Below, piece after piece: positions 44,372 through 56,310 of a stretch of 64,000 nucleotides of DNA. The number at the start of each line of letters is the position of its first letter. Within the stretch, counting starts at the first letter, position 1. This stretch comes from Paraconiothyrium sp. Pb-2020. Its lineage: Eukaryota; Ascomycota; Dothideomycetes; Pleosporales; Didymosphaeriaceae. The translations under genes were made by a program, and so were the position numbers. The notes under the pieces are model-generated. The model was not told the DNA's origin and made no database searches. It was given only the letters and a program-made list of their open reading frames with translations. The stretch lies in contig JAJUBI010000005.1 of NCBI GenBank assembly GCA_022419385.1, forward strand, positions 4,340,001 through 4,404,000. Direction: 5' to 3'.

Positions 44372-45479
44372 TTTGGAAGAGTATGATGACTGTATCTGCA
44401 CGCTTCGTTCACAGTAGCGACAAGCTGCTTTGGATGGCCACGCAGCGAGATGCCACCGCTGCGATGCAGCACGCACCAACGCGTGGATTCTCCTGAGACT
44501 ACCGCATACCACGTGCAATCGATCTAGGGTCCTAGTTCTCGTCTCAGAGAATTTCCCTGCAATCAGGTTTGTGGCGTCGGAAGCTTGTGCTTTGCTGATC
44601 TGTGAAAACCGTGGCCACGGAGATGACCGAAACCCGCCGCATGGCGAATACTCTTCTGCAAAAAAGCATGGAGTGTCGCATAAAGAGAATGGTGAATCTT
44701 GAGACAGGCTGATCTAGGTTCACATGAACCCCTTCCAGCTGAGCCTTGTGCAGAAGTGCTACTACTTATGGTAGCTAACATCCGATATGAATGATGAACA
44801 GAAACAGTGGCTGCAGCTGAAGGCAGCAAAACGGGGTTGTTGAAACATCACCCAGGGGTCGCGCGTAGAAGGTATGCTGTTTTGGAAAAAGGAACATTGG
44901 ACCTAGTATTGCTGTCTCAAACTTTATGCATGCTATGCAGTGGCGCTCTCAAGATCGCAAGGTGAGGATCGGATCATCAAAGAAAATCTGATCAAGCTTG
45001 ATGAAGGTTTCAATGATAGTGGAAAATGCAAGTGCCTGTCACAAATTGTGACGGAGAGAGGAACGAAGAACGAACGACGTGAACGTTCTAGCCTGATGAG
45101 GAGTACCTCAACGGCACCTGGGCAGAGCTAAGCTATGGTCACATGATTGTGTCTGGCGCCGACCTAAGGTTTCAAGGTCAATCCCATGCTCGAAATATAC
45201 AGCTTTAATAACTTCATGACATGCTCCTAATCATTTGCACTAGCTGACGAGTCGCTTGTATGGCGCAACGTATAACGACCCGATGAAATCGCGTGGGGAG
45301 ATGCACCGGATGTTCCCTGTTGTACACCATTGACTGATAAGTGCTGCTCACCAAACCCTCATGACAGATCTGATCTTATCTTAAAAGTGATATTGGTTCG
45401 TAATTTCATGAGTTTGGTTCTCATTGAGATATTTCCACGCCAGTGGGGTAGATATAGTCTGCTCCGTACGCTGCTCTTC
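44372..45479. other. Intergenic
   Basis: No supported gene; GT25 promoter at left, 3' flank of the zinc transporter at right. Confidence 0.35.
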
Positions 45480-46643
45480 CTAATTGCAGCACTTAAGTGG
45501 CTCACACAATGTCCCACACGTGAGCTTGCACTTCCCTGCTCCCTCAGTCTCCTGTATCTCTCCTTCTGTGTCGACGTCACTCCCATCGGCCAGCTCCGGC
45601 TGTAGCGTGACACTATGGATTCCGTAGGCGTGCAGACACTCGCTGATTATCTTTGCCCGACCCAGGAACTCTAGCACCTCAGTGTCCCGTACTACAATAT
45701 GCGCACTTGCCAAGCTCTTCGTCTGGTTCAATCGCCACACATGCAGCTCGTGCACGCCCAATACGCCCGGAATGCTCTCGAGATCCTTCTTCACATGCTC
45801 CAGTACAACGCCGTCGGGTGCAGATTCGAGGAGAATGGTGCCAGATCGGCGGGTAAGTGGGATGGCGGTCCCCAAAATCATAAGGGCGATATAGAGACTT
45901 ATAGCAGGGTCGATGTAGAAGCGCTTGGGTGAATGCGTGAGCCAAATGACAAGGGCGGAGATGATTACACCGATGTTGTTGAAGGCGTCGCCGAGGACGT
46001 GGATTAGGGCGCCGAGCATGCCGAGGTCACGATGCGTTTTAGAAGCGAGGATGTTATGGTGGTTATGCTCTGAATGATTGAGACCAGACAGCTCATCAGC
46101 GTGGACAGATTCCTCATCGTGGGCATGGCTGGACTCGTGTGCGTGCCCATGCCCGTGACCATGCCCGTGTCCGTCCCCATGATCGTGCTCATGCAGGAAT
46201 ATCCCGCTGATCAGGTTCAGTGCTAGGCCGATACATCCAACGATCAAGACAATCTTAGGGTTCTCGACTTGCTTGATATCGATGAAGCGTTCGATGGACT
46301 GGAGGAAGATAGAGAGGCCAAGCGCAAGTAGGAAGACGCCGTTGAAGAAGGCGCCGAGAAGGGAGGCGCGCGCCCAACCGAAAGAGAGCGCTACTGGTGC
46401 ATCCTTACGTTCCTGCATGTGGACTGCGACGAGAGCGACTATGAAGCCGATCAGATCGGTCAGGTAGTGGAATGCATCGGCTACAAGGGCAAGAGATTTG
46501 GTATAGAAGCCGGCTGTTCAAGGTCAGTAGTAGTCGCGGAATAAGATAGACGACGTACTTGATATCTCGGCGACAAAGAAGGTGACCGATATTGCAATGA
46601 CAGCCCGAAGACGAGTTTTTCGCGATATGTGAAAGTGTGCCAT
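45480..46643 (-). CDS. Cation diffusion facilitator, Zrc1/Cot1-like vacuolar zinc transporter, 372 aa
   Basis: Exons 46643-46559 and 46513-45480 with a 45-nt phase-1 intron (gtacgt...gaacag). The short first exon supplies TM1 and the join gives TGFYTKSLALVADAFHYLTD. Zinc-site residues: D41, H44, D48 in TM2 and H200...D204 (HVLGD) in TM5, the His/Asp pattern of zinc-type CDFs. A His/Gly-rich cytosolic loop (about 136-181, alternating GH) lies between TM4 and TM5. The C-terminal domain (ESIPGVLGVHELHVWRLNQTK) is the cytosolic dimerisation fold, and the end is Cys-rich (CKLTCGTLCEPLKCCN). It should move Zn2+ into the vacuole in exchange for H+. Which of Zrc1 or Cot1 it corresponds to cannot be decided. 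Confidence 0.92.
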
Positions 46644-47627
46644 CGTGAATGGAGATGTTGCTTGATACCTGTCTCAACTGAGTGCGCTGAAGTCGTCGAT
46701 GGCTCTTCCTTTTGCGCAAGGGCCTTGGACGGTCTGTGGAGCGGAGAGCGAAGTACGCTGCGTGGTTCTTGTAACGGCGACAACAAGGTAGGGTAAAAAT
46801 CTAAGCGAAGTGTGGTCTCTTATGTCCCTTGTAAGAGCAAGTCTAAAAGTCGCAGTGAAGCAAGATCAAGAGATCAGAAGGCTTGGCATGACAATGCTCG
46901 GGAAACTATACGCCGCAATTAAATAGGGAGACGTTTGACCGTAATTGCTGGCAAAGTGACGATGTAGAAAGAAGCTTGATAGATAGGCTGAAAACAGAAG
47001 GAGTGAATATCAGAAGTTGGTGGTGGCTAATTAAAGACTGAGAGGCGGTCAGTCGATAACATATCGCCGGTTACACATCGACCTTGCTGAAACAAGATGG
47101 GAATGGTTCGCGTCGCGTGGCCAAGCGAGCGCGAATGATGTTCAACGTGAGGCTTCCTAGACGCATATTAACTATGGCTCTGCGCGTCATACTGTGTGCT
47201 GTGAGAGCTGTTCTGGACGGGTAATGCAAAAAGCTTCGTGATTGACACGCGCTAGCCGTGGTTTGACGTAGCAAATGGCACAAATTAAATAACTTGTGCG
47301 TAGCAAGGATCGTACAGAGAGTCATAGCACGCATTGACTGAAAGAACTCAAGAACACAGAGCCGTGATGAAAACATGTTGTCTTTCGTGAGCAGACCTCC
47401 CAGAAGGATGGTGTAGCTTAGTGGCGCCATGTGATCGCGCGGTCGGACTTCCCGAAGCGGGCAAGCGCCACCGAGCGATTACGGTGACGGCCCCTCCGGC
47501 TAGACCTTTTCTCCATAAAAATCTCACTGGCATATATTCCTCAAGCGCTGTAGCCCCCCGCAGGACAAACACTTCCAGAATATAGTTCTCCGACTGACCA
47601 GGTAGCGACCAGCAACTGACGAACGAC
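46644..47627. other. Intergenic, divergent promoters
   Basis: The zinc transporter and the 4F5-like gene diverge from here; no gene inside. Confidence 0.35.
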
Positions 47628-47969
47628 ATGGGTAACGGAGCCAAGTAGGAGAAAACAACGCGCAGTCGCTATAGCGGGGTAACTGACGGCTCTACAGAGC
47701 ACAGCAGAAGCGCGAGCGCGCCGGCGACAAGGGCCCCAAGGAAGCAAAGAGCCAGCTGAAGTCGGTGCGTGTACACTGCCTATTGGACCTTTGTCCCCAC
47801 ACTGATTTGTATATAGAACGCCAGCGCACAATCCGTGAAGTGCAAGACATGCTTCCAGACCTTCCAGAGCACCACCGCGCGCAAATTGCTCACCGAGCAT
47901 GCCTCCAACAAGCACACCAAGAACTTCGAGGACTGCTTCAACGCTGACGATGGCGTTGTCAAGAAGTAG
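47628..47969 (+). CDS. 4F5 / zf-met2 small zinc-binding protein, three exons, 78 aa
   Basis: Exons 47628-47644 (17 nt), 47698-47764 and 47817-47969; introns of 53 and 52 nt. The spliced product begins MGNGAKAQQKRERAGDKGPK, the basic 4F5/SERF-like N-terminus, and continues with CKTCFQTF...LLTEHASNKH, a C2H2-type zf-met2 finger, ending DCFNADDGVVKK. Length and layout match the widespread At2g23090-like family (about 70-80 residues), whose role is poorly known. No long ORF shows it because of the tiny first exon. Confidence 0.87.
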
Positions 47970-48331
47970 CGCGACGACGGGTGCTTAAGACGTATACATT
48001 CGATCGATCGGCGGGGACGACTTTTTATTGCATGAGATACCAAATATGAGCGTGGCGTACGATGGCAGGGTATGGGGTTGTCATGGGCGTAGACTGATTA
48101 GATTCTATATCAGAAATGCATGATGATCACTCGAACACCTGCCGCTTCCGCTTTCCTCACGGACCTTTTTTTCGGCAACCAGCCACTTGCTATGCTGATG
48201 AAAGACTGGGTCTTCTTGTCTTCCGCTAAATGGACTTTGGATTCGGTATTAATCGGTTCGCGAATTTTAATAACCGATCAGGCCCGAATGCGTCTATCAG
48301 CAACAACGATAGAGGCCGCTCGTCGTTTGCC
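47970..48331. other. Intergenic between converging genes
   Basis: 3' flanks only. Confidence 0.4.
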
Positions 48332-50122
48332 TCAACCACTTTGATTGAATTCCAGAATCTTATATCCACTTGTTCCCAAGACGCGCTTCATCCGACCCTC
48401 CTTCAATTCACGAGGCGTACGCATCGTTATTGCGATTTTGACTCTACAGTCACTATTTGCTATCATCTCCAAAAGTGGGTCAATGAACACCTCGAGGTTA
48501 TCAGCGACTTCGTCCAGTCGATCAACGACAATGATACACTGCTCAAATTTCAAAGTTTCCAATAAGCGCTGTAGTATGCCGAACAGTTGACCCATGATCT
48601 CGGAGGCTCTTTCTTCGTCGATCTTGTTGACCGACTCTAATTCACGCTTCGTCTTCGCAAACGCTTGGTCATTGCGGAAGAAGGGCTCGCTACGCCGATC
48701 TCTTAGGACCTGAAGGATGAAGCTCCTAACAAGGACTTGAGCTGCGATTTTTCGTTCTCGGTTGTGCCAGTCATCAACAAGCCTGCAGAAGTGGCGTAGA
48801 AGAAGAGTTGCGCTATCTCCGAAGATCTCATCGACATCTTTGACAAGCTGCACAGCAATAGGAGAAAGCCAACTGAGATCGGTGTTTGGTGGCTGCGAGG
48901 TCGATCCCCGCAAGATGAGCAATTTGAGGTCATCGGTCTTTCGCCACGCTCGAAAGTCCGGGTTGCTGTAAAGAGTTTTGCTCACATCGAACAGAGGCCA
49001 TTTGCGCATATCGAATCTTTGCCGCAAGATGTCAGCATAAACCTGAAGGGCAGGATCGACATCGTTCTGTGCAACTGCTAATAATTGTTGCAGCTGTTCT
49101 AGCCGTTCTTCATCTACTTGCGTTCGCAAGGCTGATTCTGTTAGATACGCTTCAATATGGCGCGTCGCAAGAGGTACCTTGTACATGCTTTGCCGTCCTA
49201 TCAAGCTGTGCAGCCGTTTCGTCAAGCTTTGCCTCGATGTTTCCCAACCTGATACCATCGAGAACCTCCATTTCTTTCCTCATCTCCTCAACAGCGGCTT
49301 GAATCTCTGAGATTTTATTCGACAATTGCATGCTCGGCGGTTGTGCCACGACATGCCACCATTTACGGAAGGTACTCTTCGAGTAGTATCGAACGGCGGT
49401 ATAGAGGAACTCGATTCCCAGTCGGTACACTACTGCTACGTGTTCCCTCATGCGGTCGGTATTGTAGATGTCCTTCACCATCTTGATCCTGCAGTACTGT
49501 TGATGAAGCGTTTGCATCATCTGGTCAATGCGCTCTTCAGTTTCGATTTTGTTCACGGCGACCTAACATACCGCTGGTCAGCCATTTCAATATATCTGTC
49601 GAAAAGGGTGCACATACCACTAAGAAGAGCGAAAGTGCACCGTATGCGGCATCACCGTATCCTCCGCCTGGGGCGGCATTCATGATCTGGATGACACCGG
49701 AGTAGGCCTCAACATAGTTATGGAAGTTACTTAAGAACTCGATGGTCCTACGCTCCGCTCGATGGCTCTTCTTTCGACTCGTCTTGACTGCCGTTCGTCG
49801 TTCGGTCGCGCGATGGAAGTACGTCTGTAGGACCGTTTCGAGCTCGTCGGCTGACGATCCGTTCAAGTATTCCTTCTCCTTTCGGGACAGCTTTCGTAGA
49901 ACATCGTCCGCTAGGAAGTCGCTTTTGTGCACGTCGGCGGCACTTCCGACGATTCTGTTCGATTAGCAGACGTTCAGCGCTGTGGACCGATTTAGTATAC
50001 TTCTTCACGTCATCGCTCGTTCCATCCCAGAATTTCTCAATCTCGGATGGCTCATACACCGGATGGATAGAAATCTTGTCTTGTTTTGTTCCTGGGTCAT
50101 TATGGAGTTTTTGCTTCTCCAT
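48332..50122 (-). CDS. DUF7708 STAND-like protein, four exons, 549 aa
   Basis: Exons 50122-50001, 49954-49618, 49562-49178 and 49137-48332; introns of 46, 55 and 40 nt. The first splice explains an apparent frameshift near 49950 and gives DDVKKIVGSAADVHK. Residues about 95-230 (IEFLSNFHNYVEAYSGVIQI, AAYGALSLFLV, EERIDQMMQTLH, AVRYYSKSTFRKWW) resemble DUF7708, the N-terminal domain of many fungal STAND/NLR-like proteins. A Walker B-like IIVVDRLDEV is at 483-491. At the expected P-loop place (354-365) there is LLILRGSTSQPP with no GxxxxGK, so ATP binding is doubtful, and no repeat domain follows. Family members are linked to self/non-self or cell-death signalling; the role here is inference. 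It diverges from the AAA ATPase gene. Confidence 0.7.
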
Positions 50123-51210
50123 CGCGGACAAGCTAGCTGCATGACATTGGCCTTGTTACCTGGTGCTCACTAAGGCGGACGTCAAGCAAGCCTCCGATAT
50201 AAAAGGTATGCACACTCCTGTTCCACACGAAGGCTAGCAAGGTCTGCGTCTGACACGAAGCGGGTATGCACGACCCCTCATCTCTAATCAATCCGTATGG
50301 GGGCCGCTTTTGCAGCCTTGTTCCTTCTCATCTGCCAAGAAAGCTCGTCCGACCAAGAAATTGTCATTAGGCACCAATGATGGCGGACATCAGCCGCTAC
50401 TTGGGTAGTAGCCATTCACCAGTAACCTGATGCGGACTTTCATCACTGTACTATGATACTATGCAACAGCTACACGACTTACGCGAGCTTGGGGGCTCAG
50501 TTGCCTTCTCGCTGCATGTACTCGTAAGCGATGTTGCCGCCAGTCCAGCCTTGTGCATGGTTGTCGCACCACACTCTTGCGGCATTGGTCCCTCATCCGA
50601 TAAGCAGAAGTTCACAGCTATGGCGGCACGCATCGGGTAGGTCGTTTTGACACACGAATCGGAAAGGTCGTCTTGCTTGCACCTGAGCGCCGCAATGATA
50701 CCACTATGCTCTATCCGGCGGCCTTGCCCTTCGTCTAACATGTGCAAAATCCGGTCGAGCTGTTGCTGCAACAATCCGGGGCGGCATTTCGAATGCACTT
50801 GAGCAACACGGTGTCACATACGGTTCAATCATCACGCTTTTTGGCCTTGCGCAAAGCGTCACAAGGTTGGTACACAGTGCCCATGCCAGGGCACACGACC
50901 AATGACTGAGCGTGTTCAACCAGGTCACACTAACGGAGCACCGCGCATACAAGGCTGTGAACGTTTGCCTTCTCATAGTAAATAGCCTAAAATAGCCCGA
51001 TACATGCGGCTTCCGCTTACGATCATGTAGGGTATTTCTCAGCAAGAATCTTCTGTGAGTCCCGGTACATGAGCTGCCCAGTCTTCAACATCATCTGGCA
51101 CGGCCTTGCGCATTCTGTAACCAAAGAGACCCTTTAAATTCGCGCACAACTGGAGGTTTTGGACGCTAAGGAACAAGTTCTCCACTCGGGAGCCTTGTGA
51201 GGGTACTACC
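50123..51210. other. 1.1 kb between the divergent DUF7708 and AAA genes
   Basis: Minus-strand ORFs of 113-115 codons (50451-50798, 50704-51045) were examined. Neither has a domain or start context I trust, though they could be remnants. It is probably regulatory for both genes. Confidence 0.35.
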
Positions 51211-54043
51211 ATGATGGACAACGGCGGAGACATCAACGATGATTCGGTCTCGAGAGTTCGCCTGCTGGAAACGAGATATATCGAGCTTCTCGAGAAGCGC
51301 GTAGCTGATCTGGAAACCCTGCTTTCTAAAACGGCACAGGAAGTATGCTTTGGTGACCCTCAGTACTAAGATGAAATTGCTCACGCCTATAGGGTGCCAA
51401 AAGCGGCGAGGATACGAAGCCCAAAGCGAAGGACTTAACATCTAATGATCGGATAGAGCATGTCAGTTCCATTGGCTCGAATTGCATGCTGCAACTCAAC
51501 GCGACACTAGTTCCGCCCCAATGGCGAACATGTTACGGGCGATAAGCAGGATACTGCCACTTCCAATTCAAACTCTCAGCCACATGCGACTAGGATTCGC
51601 TTTCGCAACATCAGATATAATGATGACGGAGTCGAAGAGACTAAAGATGTATCTGAGAATGAAATTCTAAAAGTCGGTCATGCTGCGAAAGGCAAAGAAG
51701 AAGATGACATGGTATGGACGAGTCGCTTCGGTGAGGACAGAAAATACAAATGGGCGGAGGTTCAGATTCTGAGTGTGGAATTGCGCGACATCTTCAGAGT
51801 TCTTTTCGCTCATGATCCAAGGATGCACGTAGTGGCCGTAGGTGTCTGTTTCTATGTCCGTTACACCCGGGCACTGATATTGTCATAGGACAGCGACAAC
51901 GATCTTACTCTGATTAGTCCTTTGAGCCGCTTTTACAGAGGACCTGGAAACTGGAGGGAGGAGCTTGCCCAAAACTCCTTTGAATCTGACTCATGGCGAA
52001 GCCTTACAAAGGACATCGGAGAGGCGAAGCGGAACAGTCACACAGCCACCGTCGAGCAGGAACCAGAGCAGTACATGGGAAAAGCTAAGAAGGATCTTGT
52101 TGCTCTCATGGAGCGTGTGCGCTCTTCACCCGAAGTTGAAGCTTACCTCTCCGCCATAGAGGCATCAGACAAGAACAGTACGATCCAGTTCGACAACCTC
52201 TGGACGATCTTCCCACCAGGAGAGCTAGTTTACTCCACATCCTTCATGAAAGAAGATCAGATCTTCGTAGTCAAAGAGTGTAGTAGCCACTACCCCGAGG
52301 AAAGCGATTCTGGGCTGCCGAAAGACAATCGACAGGTTTGTCACCTACATTGTTGGAGTTATGATTGGAATGGAAAACATTTCACCCGCGTTCCAGTCAT
52401 CTTCAAGTTCGAAGAGTTCCCAGGGGTAAAGTTGATCAATACGCTCCACTGTCATCCGTTGGGAAACCACTTTGCCGATGACGATAAAGAAGGTAAAGAA
52501 CGTAAGACAGCAGAGCTCAAGGATAAGCTTGTCGCTCGCGAGAAGCTATTCCGAGAGTACTGCGTGCGGACGATTGAAGATCGTCTCGGCGAGCAAACGT
52601 TTGAATATGATGGTACTGCGATATCACATGGAAGTGGTTTTCAGCGGCTCAAGAACAAACAAACAGAGGTGAGAATCGCATGAAATCTATAAACACGATT
52701 CCTCAATCTGATGCTCGACTATGTAGGGTTCTCGCGACGAAACGCTCATGCGAATATTGTTCGGTCGCCGGCGCAGAACAGATGCTCTATTCAAAACATC
52801 CGAAGAGCGACAGGTCAGTTCAACATCTCATCGGAATACCGAGAATCCGCGTGCTCGGCTGCTAACAAACAGTTGCTAGATCAATGGTAACATAATGGTT
52901 GATTTCAATTCATACCTGCAGCATGCTCCTCACACTGGTGCATATTCTAACACCGGCATTTATCCTCCTATGGGGAACATCGTGTACTCCACCAAAGACG
53001 ACGAATGTAGTTGCGGATCTTGCGCGACTAATGAACCTCTATGGCGCAATCAACGCAGAGCTTTCGACAGGTGTCCAGCAAAGAAGGATTTCGAAAGTGA
53101 AGAGCAATATATGATGTGCCCCCCACGTGTACTTGGATATCACCTCACTACCAGAACATGGCTAGAGCTACATGTCGACCAAATCAAGATCAAGAAAGAA
53201 GAAACAAACGATGTAGCGTTCGATAAGCTCCAGCTGGATGATGAACATAAAACCCTGATCAGAAAGCTCGTCCAGAGCCACTCAAGCAGCACCCTGAAAG
53301 AGCCTATGATGAAGGATATTGTCAAGGGCAAAGGTGAGGGTCTCGTCATGTTGTTACACGGTCCTCCAGGAGTAGGGAAGACCCTCACCGCCGAAAGCGT
53401 GGCCTCCCTGACAGGAAAGCCACTTTTTGCGGTCAGCATCTCAGACATTGGCCTGGATCCGGCAGTCGTAGAACATAATCTTGAGTCGCTCTTCGAGCTC
53501 GCCGCTCGGTGGCGTGCTGTGCTACTGTTTGACGAAGCGGATGTCTTTCTCGAATCCCGCAGCGCCAACACATCTGATCTCGCACGTAACGCTTTAGTAT
53601 CCGTACTTCTGCGTGTGTTGGAGTACTACAAGGGTATCCTCATCCTCACGACGAATCGCATCAAGCAATTTGACGTCGCTGTCCTATCACGCGTCAATCT
53701 TGGGATCATGTACAGCAATCTGGAATACCCTGATAAGATCGCCATCTTTGAAGAATTCCTGAAGCCGCTCAGCAGAAAGCAAGTAGAAGACCGAGACGGC
53801 ATCATCGACTGGTTCCGCAAGCATAGGGGTGAGGCGAGCAAACTGTTCAAGCCGCTTAATGGACGCCAGATTCGTAACGTGCTCTTCTCGGCGGCGTCGC
53901 TGGGCTCCATGGACGGTGGTAAACTGCGTTTGGACCACATCAAGACTATGGCTCAAATCACCTTCGACTTCCAGGAAAGTCTTCAACTCGTGATGGAGTC
54001 ATGGCAGGCTCAGAATGAGGCTGGTCGCCATGAACGTCACTAA
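51211..54043 (+). CDS. AAA+ ATPase with DUF7025-type N-terminal region, six exons, 852 aa
   Basis: Exons 51211-51342, 51393-51461, 51511-51837, 51889-52668, 52727-52813 and 52880-54043; all introns are phase 0 and 49-66 nt long. It starts with a coiled coil (YIELLEKRVADLETLLSK). The middle (about 180-450) is the conserved N-region of this fungal family (LWTIFPPGELVYS, HLHCWSYDWNGKHF). The AAA module has Walker A GPPGVGKT at 626-633, Walker B LLFDEADVF at about 680-688 and sensor 1 ILILTTNR, followed by a lid (NGRQIRNVLFSAA). The family is widespread and multicopy in Pezizomycotina with no settled substrate; it is a remodelling ATPase by fold. A Cys-rich insert (CSCGSCATNEPLW) precedes the core. 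Confidence 0.88.
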
Positions 54044-54922
54044 GAAATCTCAGGAGGTGTGGTCCAGATCGCCATTCTGGCTTAAAGGAGTCTGCCTGGG
54101 GCTTCCGTTGCGTCACATAGGGGGAGGGTTTCTTTACCGTTACATATCAAGCGCTTCACGCGCGGAATCCCGCCCCCATTCTGTAGGGAATACCAGAGAG
54201 AGAGAGAGAGAGAGAGGAGAACCTGCGAGGCCATTCATTTACATATCAATACTGGGTCCGTCAAGTGTTATAATATGTACAGCAGTATTCCCATCTTGGG
54301 TCTGCTGTCCAAAACCCTCCCAGCAACCCTGAGTTCAGTCTTCGCTCATGTTTGGGAGCGGCCCACTCATCTACTAGGAATATGATATGCATCACTCCAG
54401 ACAAAGCAGTGACTTCAAAAGAGCAAAGTCTCGTGCCAGTACCAGCTCGGTGTCAAGGACGCCAGAAATCCTCCGGGAAACCCGTCCGTGGAATCATGCT
54501 CCTTGTGAACACAATGGATCGTACCTGAGGTTACGCCTAAGAGGAGGCGTGGAAGAACCGGCGGTGGAGCTTAAAGCCATGCGCGAGAAGTGAGTACTGT
54601 AGTGGAGTTATAAAGTGCCATGTCAGGCGAAGGATGGTTGCAAGGGTAACGTGAGTGAGGCACGGAGGACGCCTACGCCACTATCAGAGTACTCACCCGA
54701 AACCGTGATTAGTCTACAATACATAGGTACCTAGGTATTCTGCAAAGGCGAGCTGCAAAGGCGAGCAGAAGAGTAATCATGGGGGAAGGTGTATATTTCT
54801 TATCTACTTTTCAATAAAACTGTTCCTCGATGCTTATACTTGTCTACTGTAGCAACCTGTGCCTAGCCTCTTTTTGTCTCCATCGCCTCGATTCTTTCCA
54901 CTGCCGCGCAGGCTCGGCAAAC
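54044..54922. other. Intergenic with (AG)n and a small ORF
   Basis: Contains an AG dinucleotide run at 54195-54216. A 68-codon ORF at 54387-54593 ends near SYLRLRLRGGVEEP, discussed in the findings. No gene is called with confidence. Confidence 0.35.
54195..54216. repeat. (AG)11 microsatellite
   Basis: Uninterrupted 22-nt AG run followed by gagaacc. Confidence 0.95.
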
Positions 54923-55760
54923 ATGACCACACCAGGATCCGCATATCCAATCTTCACCAAGCTAAGACCACACATATCACTCTTCAATCCTCAAGACCTT
55001 GCACCTGGCGAGGTGGTTATTCTCTGCACATGGCTTGGTGCAGGCAAAAAGCATATAGCAAAGTACGTAGCCGGATATCGCCTGATTGCACCGCGCACAA
55101 AGATACTACTTCTCGAATCGAGCGTGTGGAACATCGCCAGCCCATACGCACGACAGTGGATAGCCATCAGACCAGCGGCAGAAGTGGTACTCGGAGTACT
55201 TGACGACTACGCCGAGGCCAACGGATCCGGAACGAAGCCCAACATCACGATTCACACCTTTTCGAATGGTGGCACCAATTCGGCAACGCAGCTGCTCATC
55301 GTGCTCCAACGGCGGCTAGGATATGCCCTCCCTGTCACCGGTATTATATGCGACAGCGGCCCTGCGCACATATCGCAAGTCGTTCCACTCGATGCTTCTT
55401 TCGCTCCCTAAAGGGCTCTTCTGGCGGATTGTGGGACCCATTATTGTCATGTTTTTCATTAACGTGCTCTTCGGCTCCCAGCTCGTTGGGTGGGAGAAGC
55501 CTGAGAACATATACAGACGCACGCTGCTTGATGCACGGTATGTTGATTGCAAGAGGATCTGCTACGCATATTCAAGGGCCGATGAGCATGTTGACTCCGA
55601 GGATATTACAAGCCACGCTGATGAGGCGCGGGCGAAAAGCTGGGACGTTAGGGAGACGGAATTCCAGGGCACGCCGCACTGCAACCATATGTCGCATTAT
55701 AAGTCGGAATACCTAGACACCATGGAGCAGGTCTGGATGGGAGGTTCCCTGGCGCCATGA
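54923..55760 (+). pseudogene. DUF829/TMEM53-like alpha/beta hydrolase with a frameshift
   Basis: The first frame, from the ATG at 54923, runs MTTPGSAYPIFTKLRPHISL, then VVILCTWLGAGKKHIAKYV (oxyanion-side strand), IHTFSNGGTNSA (nucleophile elbow, Ser in FSNGG) and GIICDSGPA. At about 55360 the conserved continuation TYRKSFHSMLLSLPKG is in the next frame and stays open to 55760, with the DARYVDCKRICYAYSRADE and WDVRETEFQGTPHCNHM blocks that supply the acid and the His. No intron fits between them, so one base seems gained or lost. This is either a recent pseudogene or a sequence error. DUF829 proteins are presumed hydrolases, often near the nuclear envelope. Confidence 0.7.
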
Positions 55761-56310
55761 TCGCCTGCATTGCTTAAGCCTGCGACTTCCTCAAGAGGTA
55801 TAATGGCTGTAGCTGCGTGAGACAGCGAAAGTTCGTATAGTTAAATTATTACTGACTATTCGCGCTTTATAGATAGTTTTCAGTAGCGCTTTTGAGTGGG
55901 TATCAAAAGAGATCGCCTCTAGGGCAAATACATTGTAGATTGGTGCGTCAAAGGCACCGAGATCTTCATCGGGATTGCAGCTGATCAGTCGTGACCTTTT
56001 GCATCAATACGATCGTATTTAGACTCACTTTATCCAGATGAGTCGGGACCAGGATAGCATGCAACCTCTCTTGTCCTATCTGTTACGAAAGCCTCCTATC
56101 AATCAGACCTTTCCTGAATCATCATCAACATCGATTAGCCCGATGTTGACCTGCACAGCCCAAAATGGGGTCCTTGTTTCAGCGGGCATCACTCTCGACT
56201 ACGCCGCCCCCAAGCCTCACATTGCACTTGGCACACCTAACAGAAGACACCTCAACCCTCCTACCTCCACAAACGTCAAATACCCACCACAGTCAAAGCA
56301 CCACGCCAAA
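55761..56310. other. Intergenic
   Basis: Promoter side of the next gene; an upstream in-frame ATG at 56038 exists, but the added residues look non-coding. Confidence 0.35.

Noticed and set aside
50451..51045. Possible ankyrin or STAND remnant between the DUF7708 and AAA genes
   Set aside because: Loose resemblance in short pieces only; no repeat register could be established.
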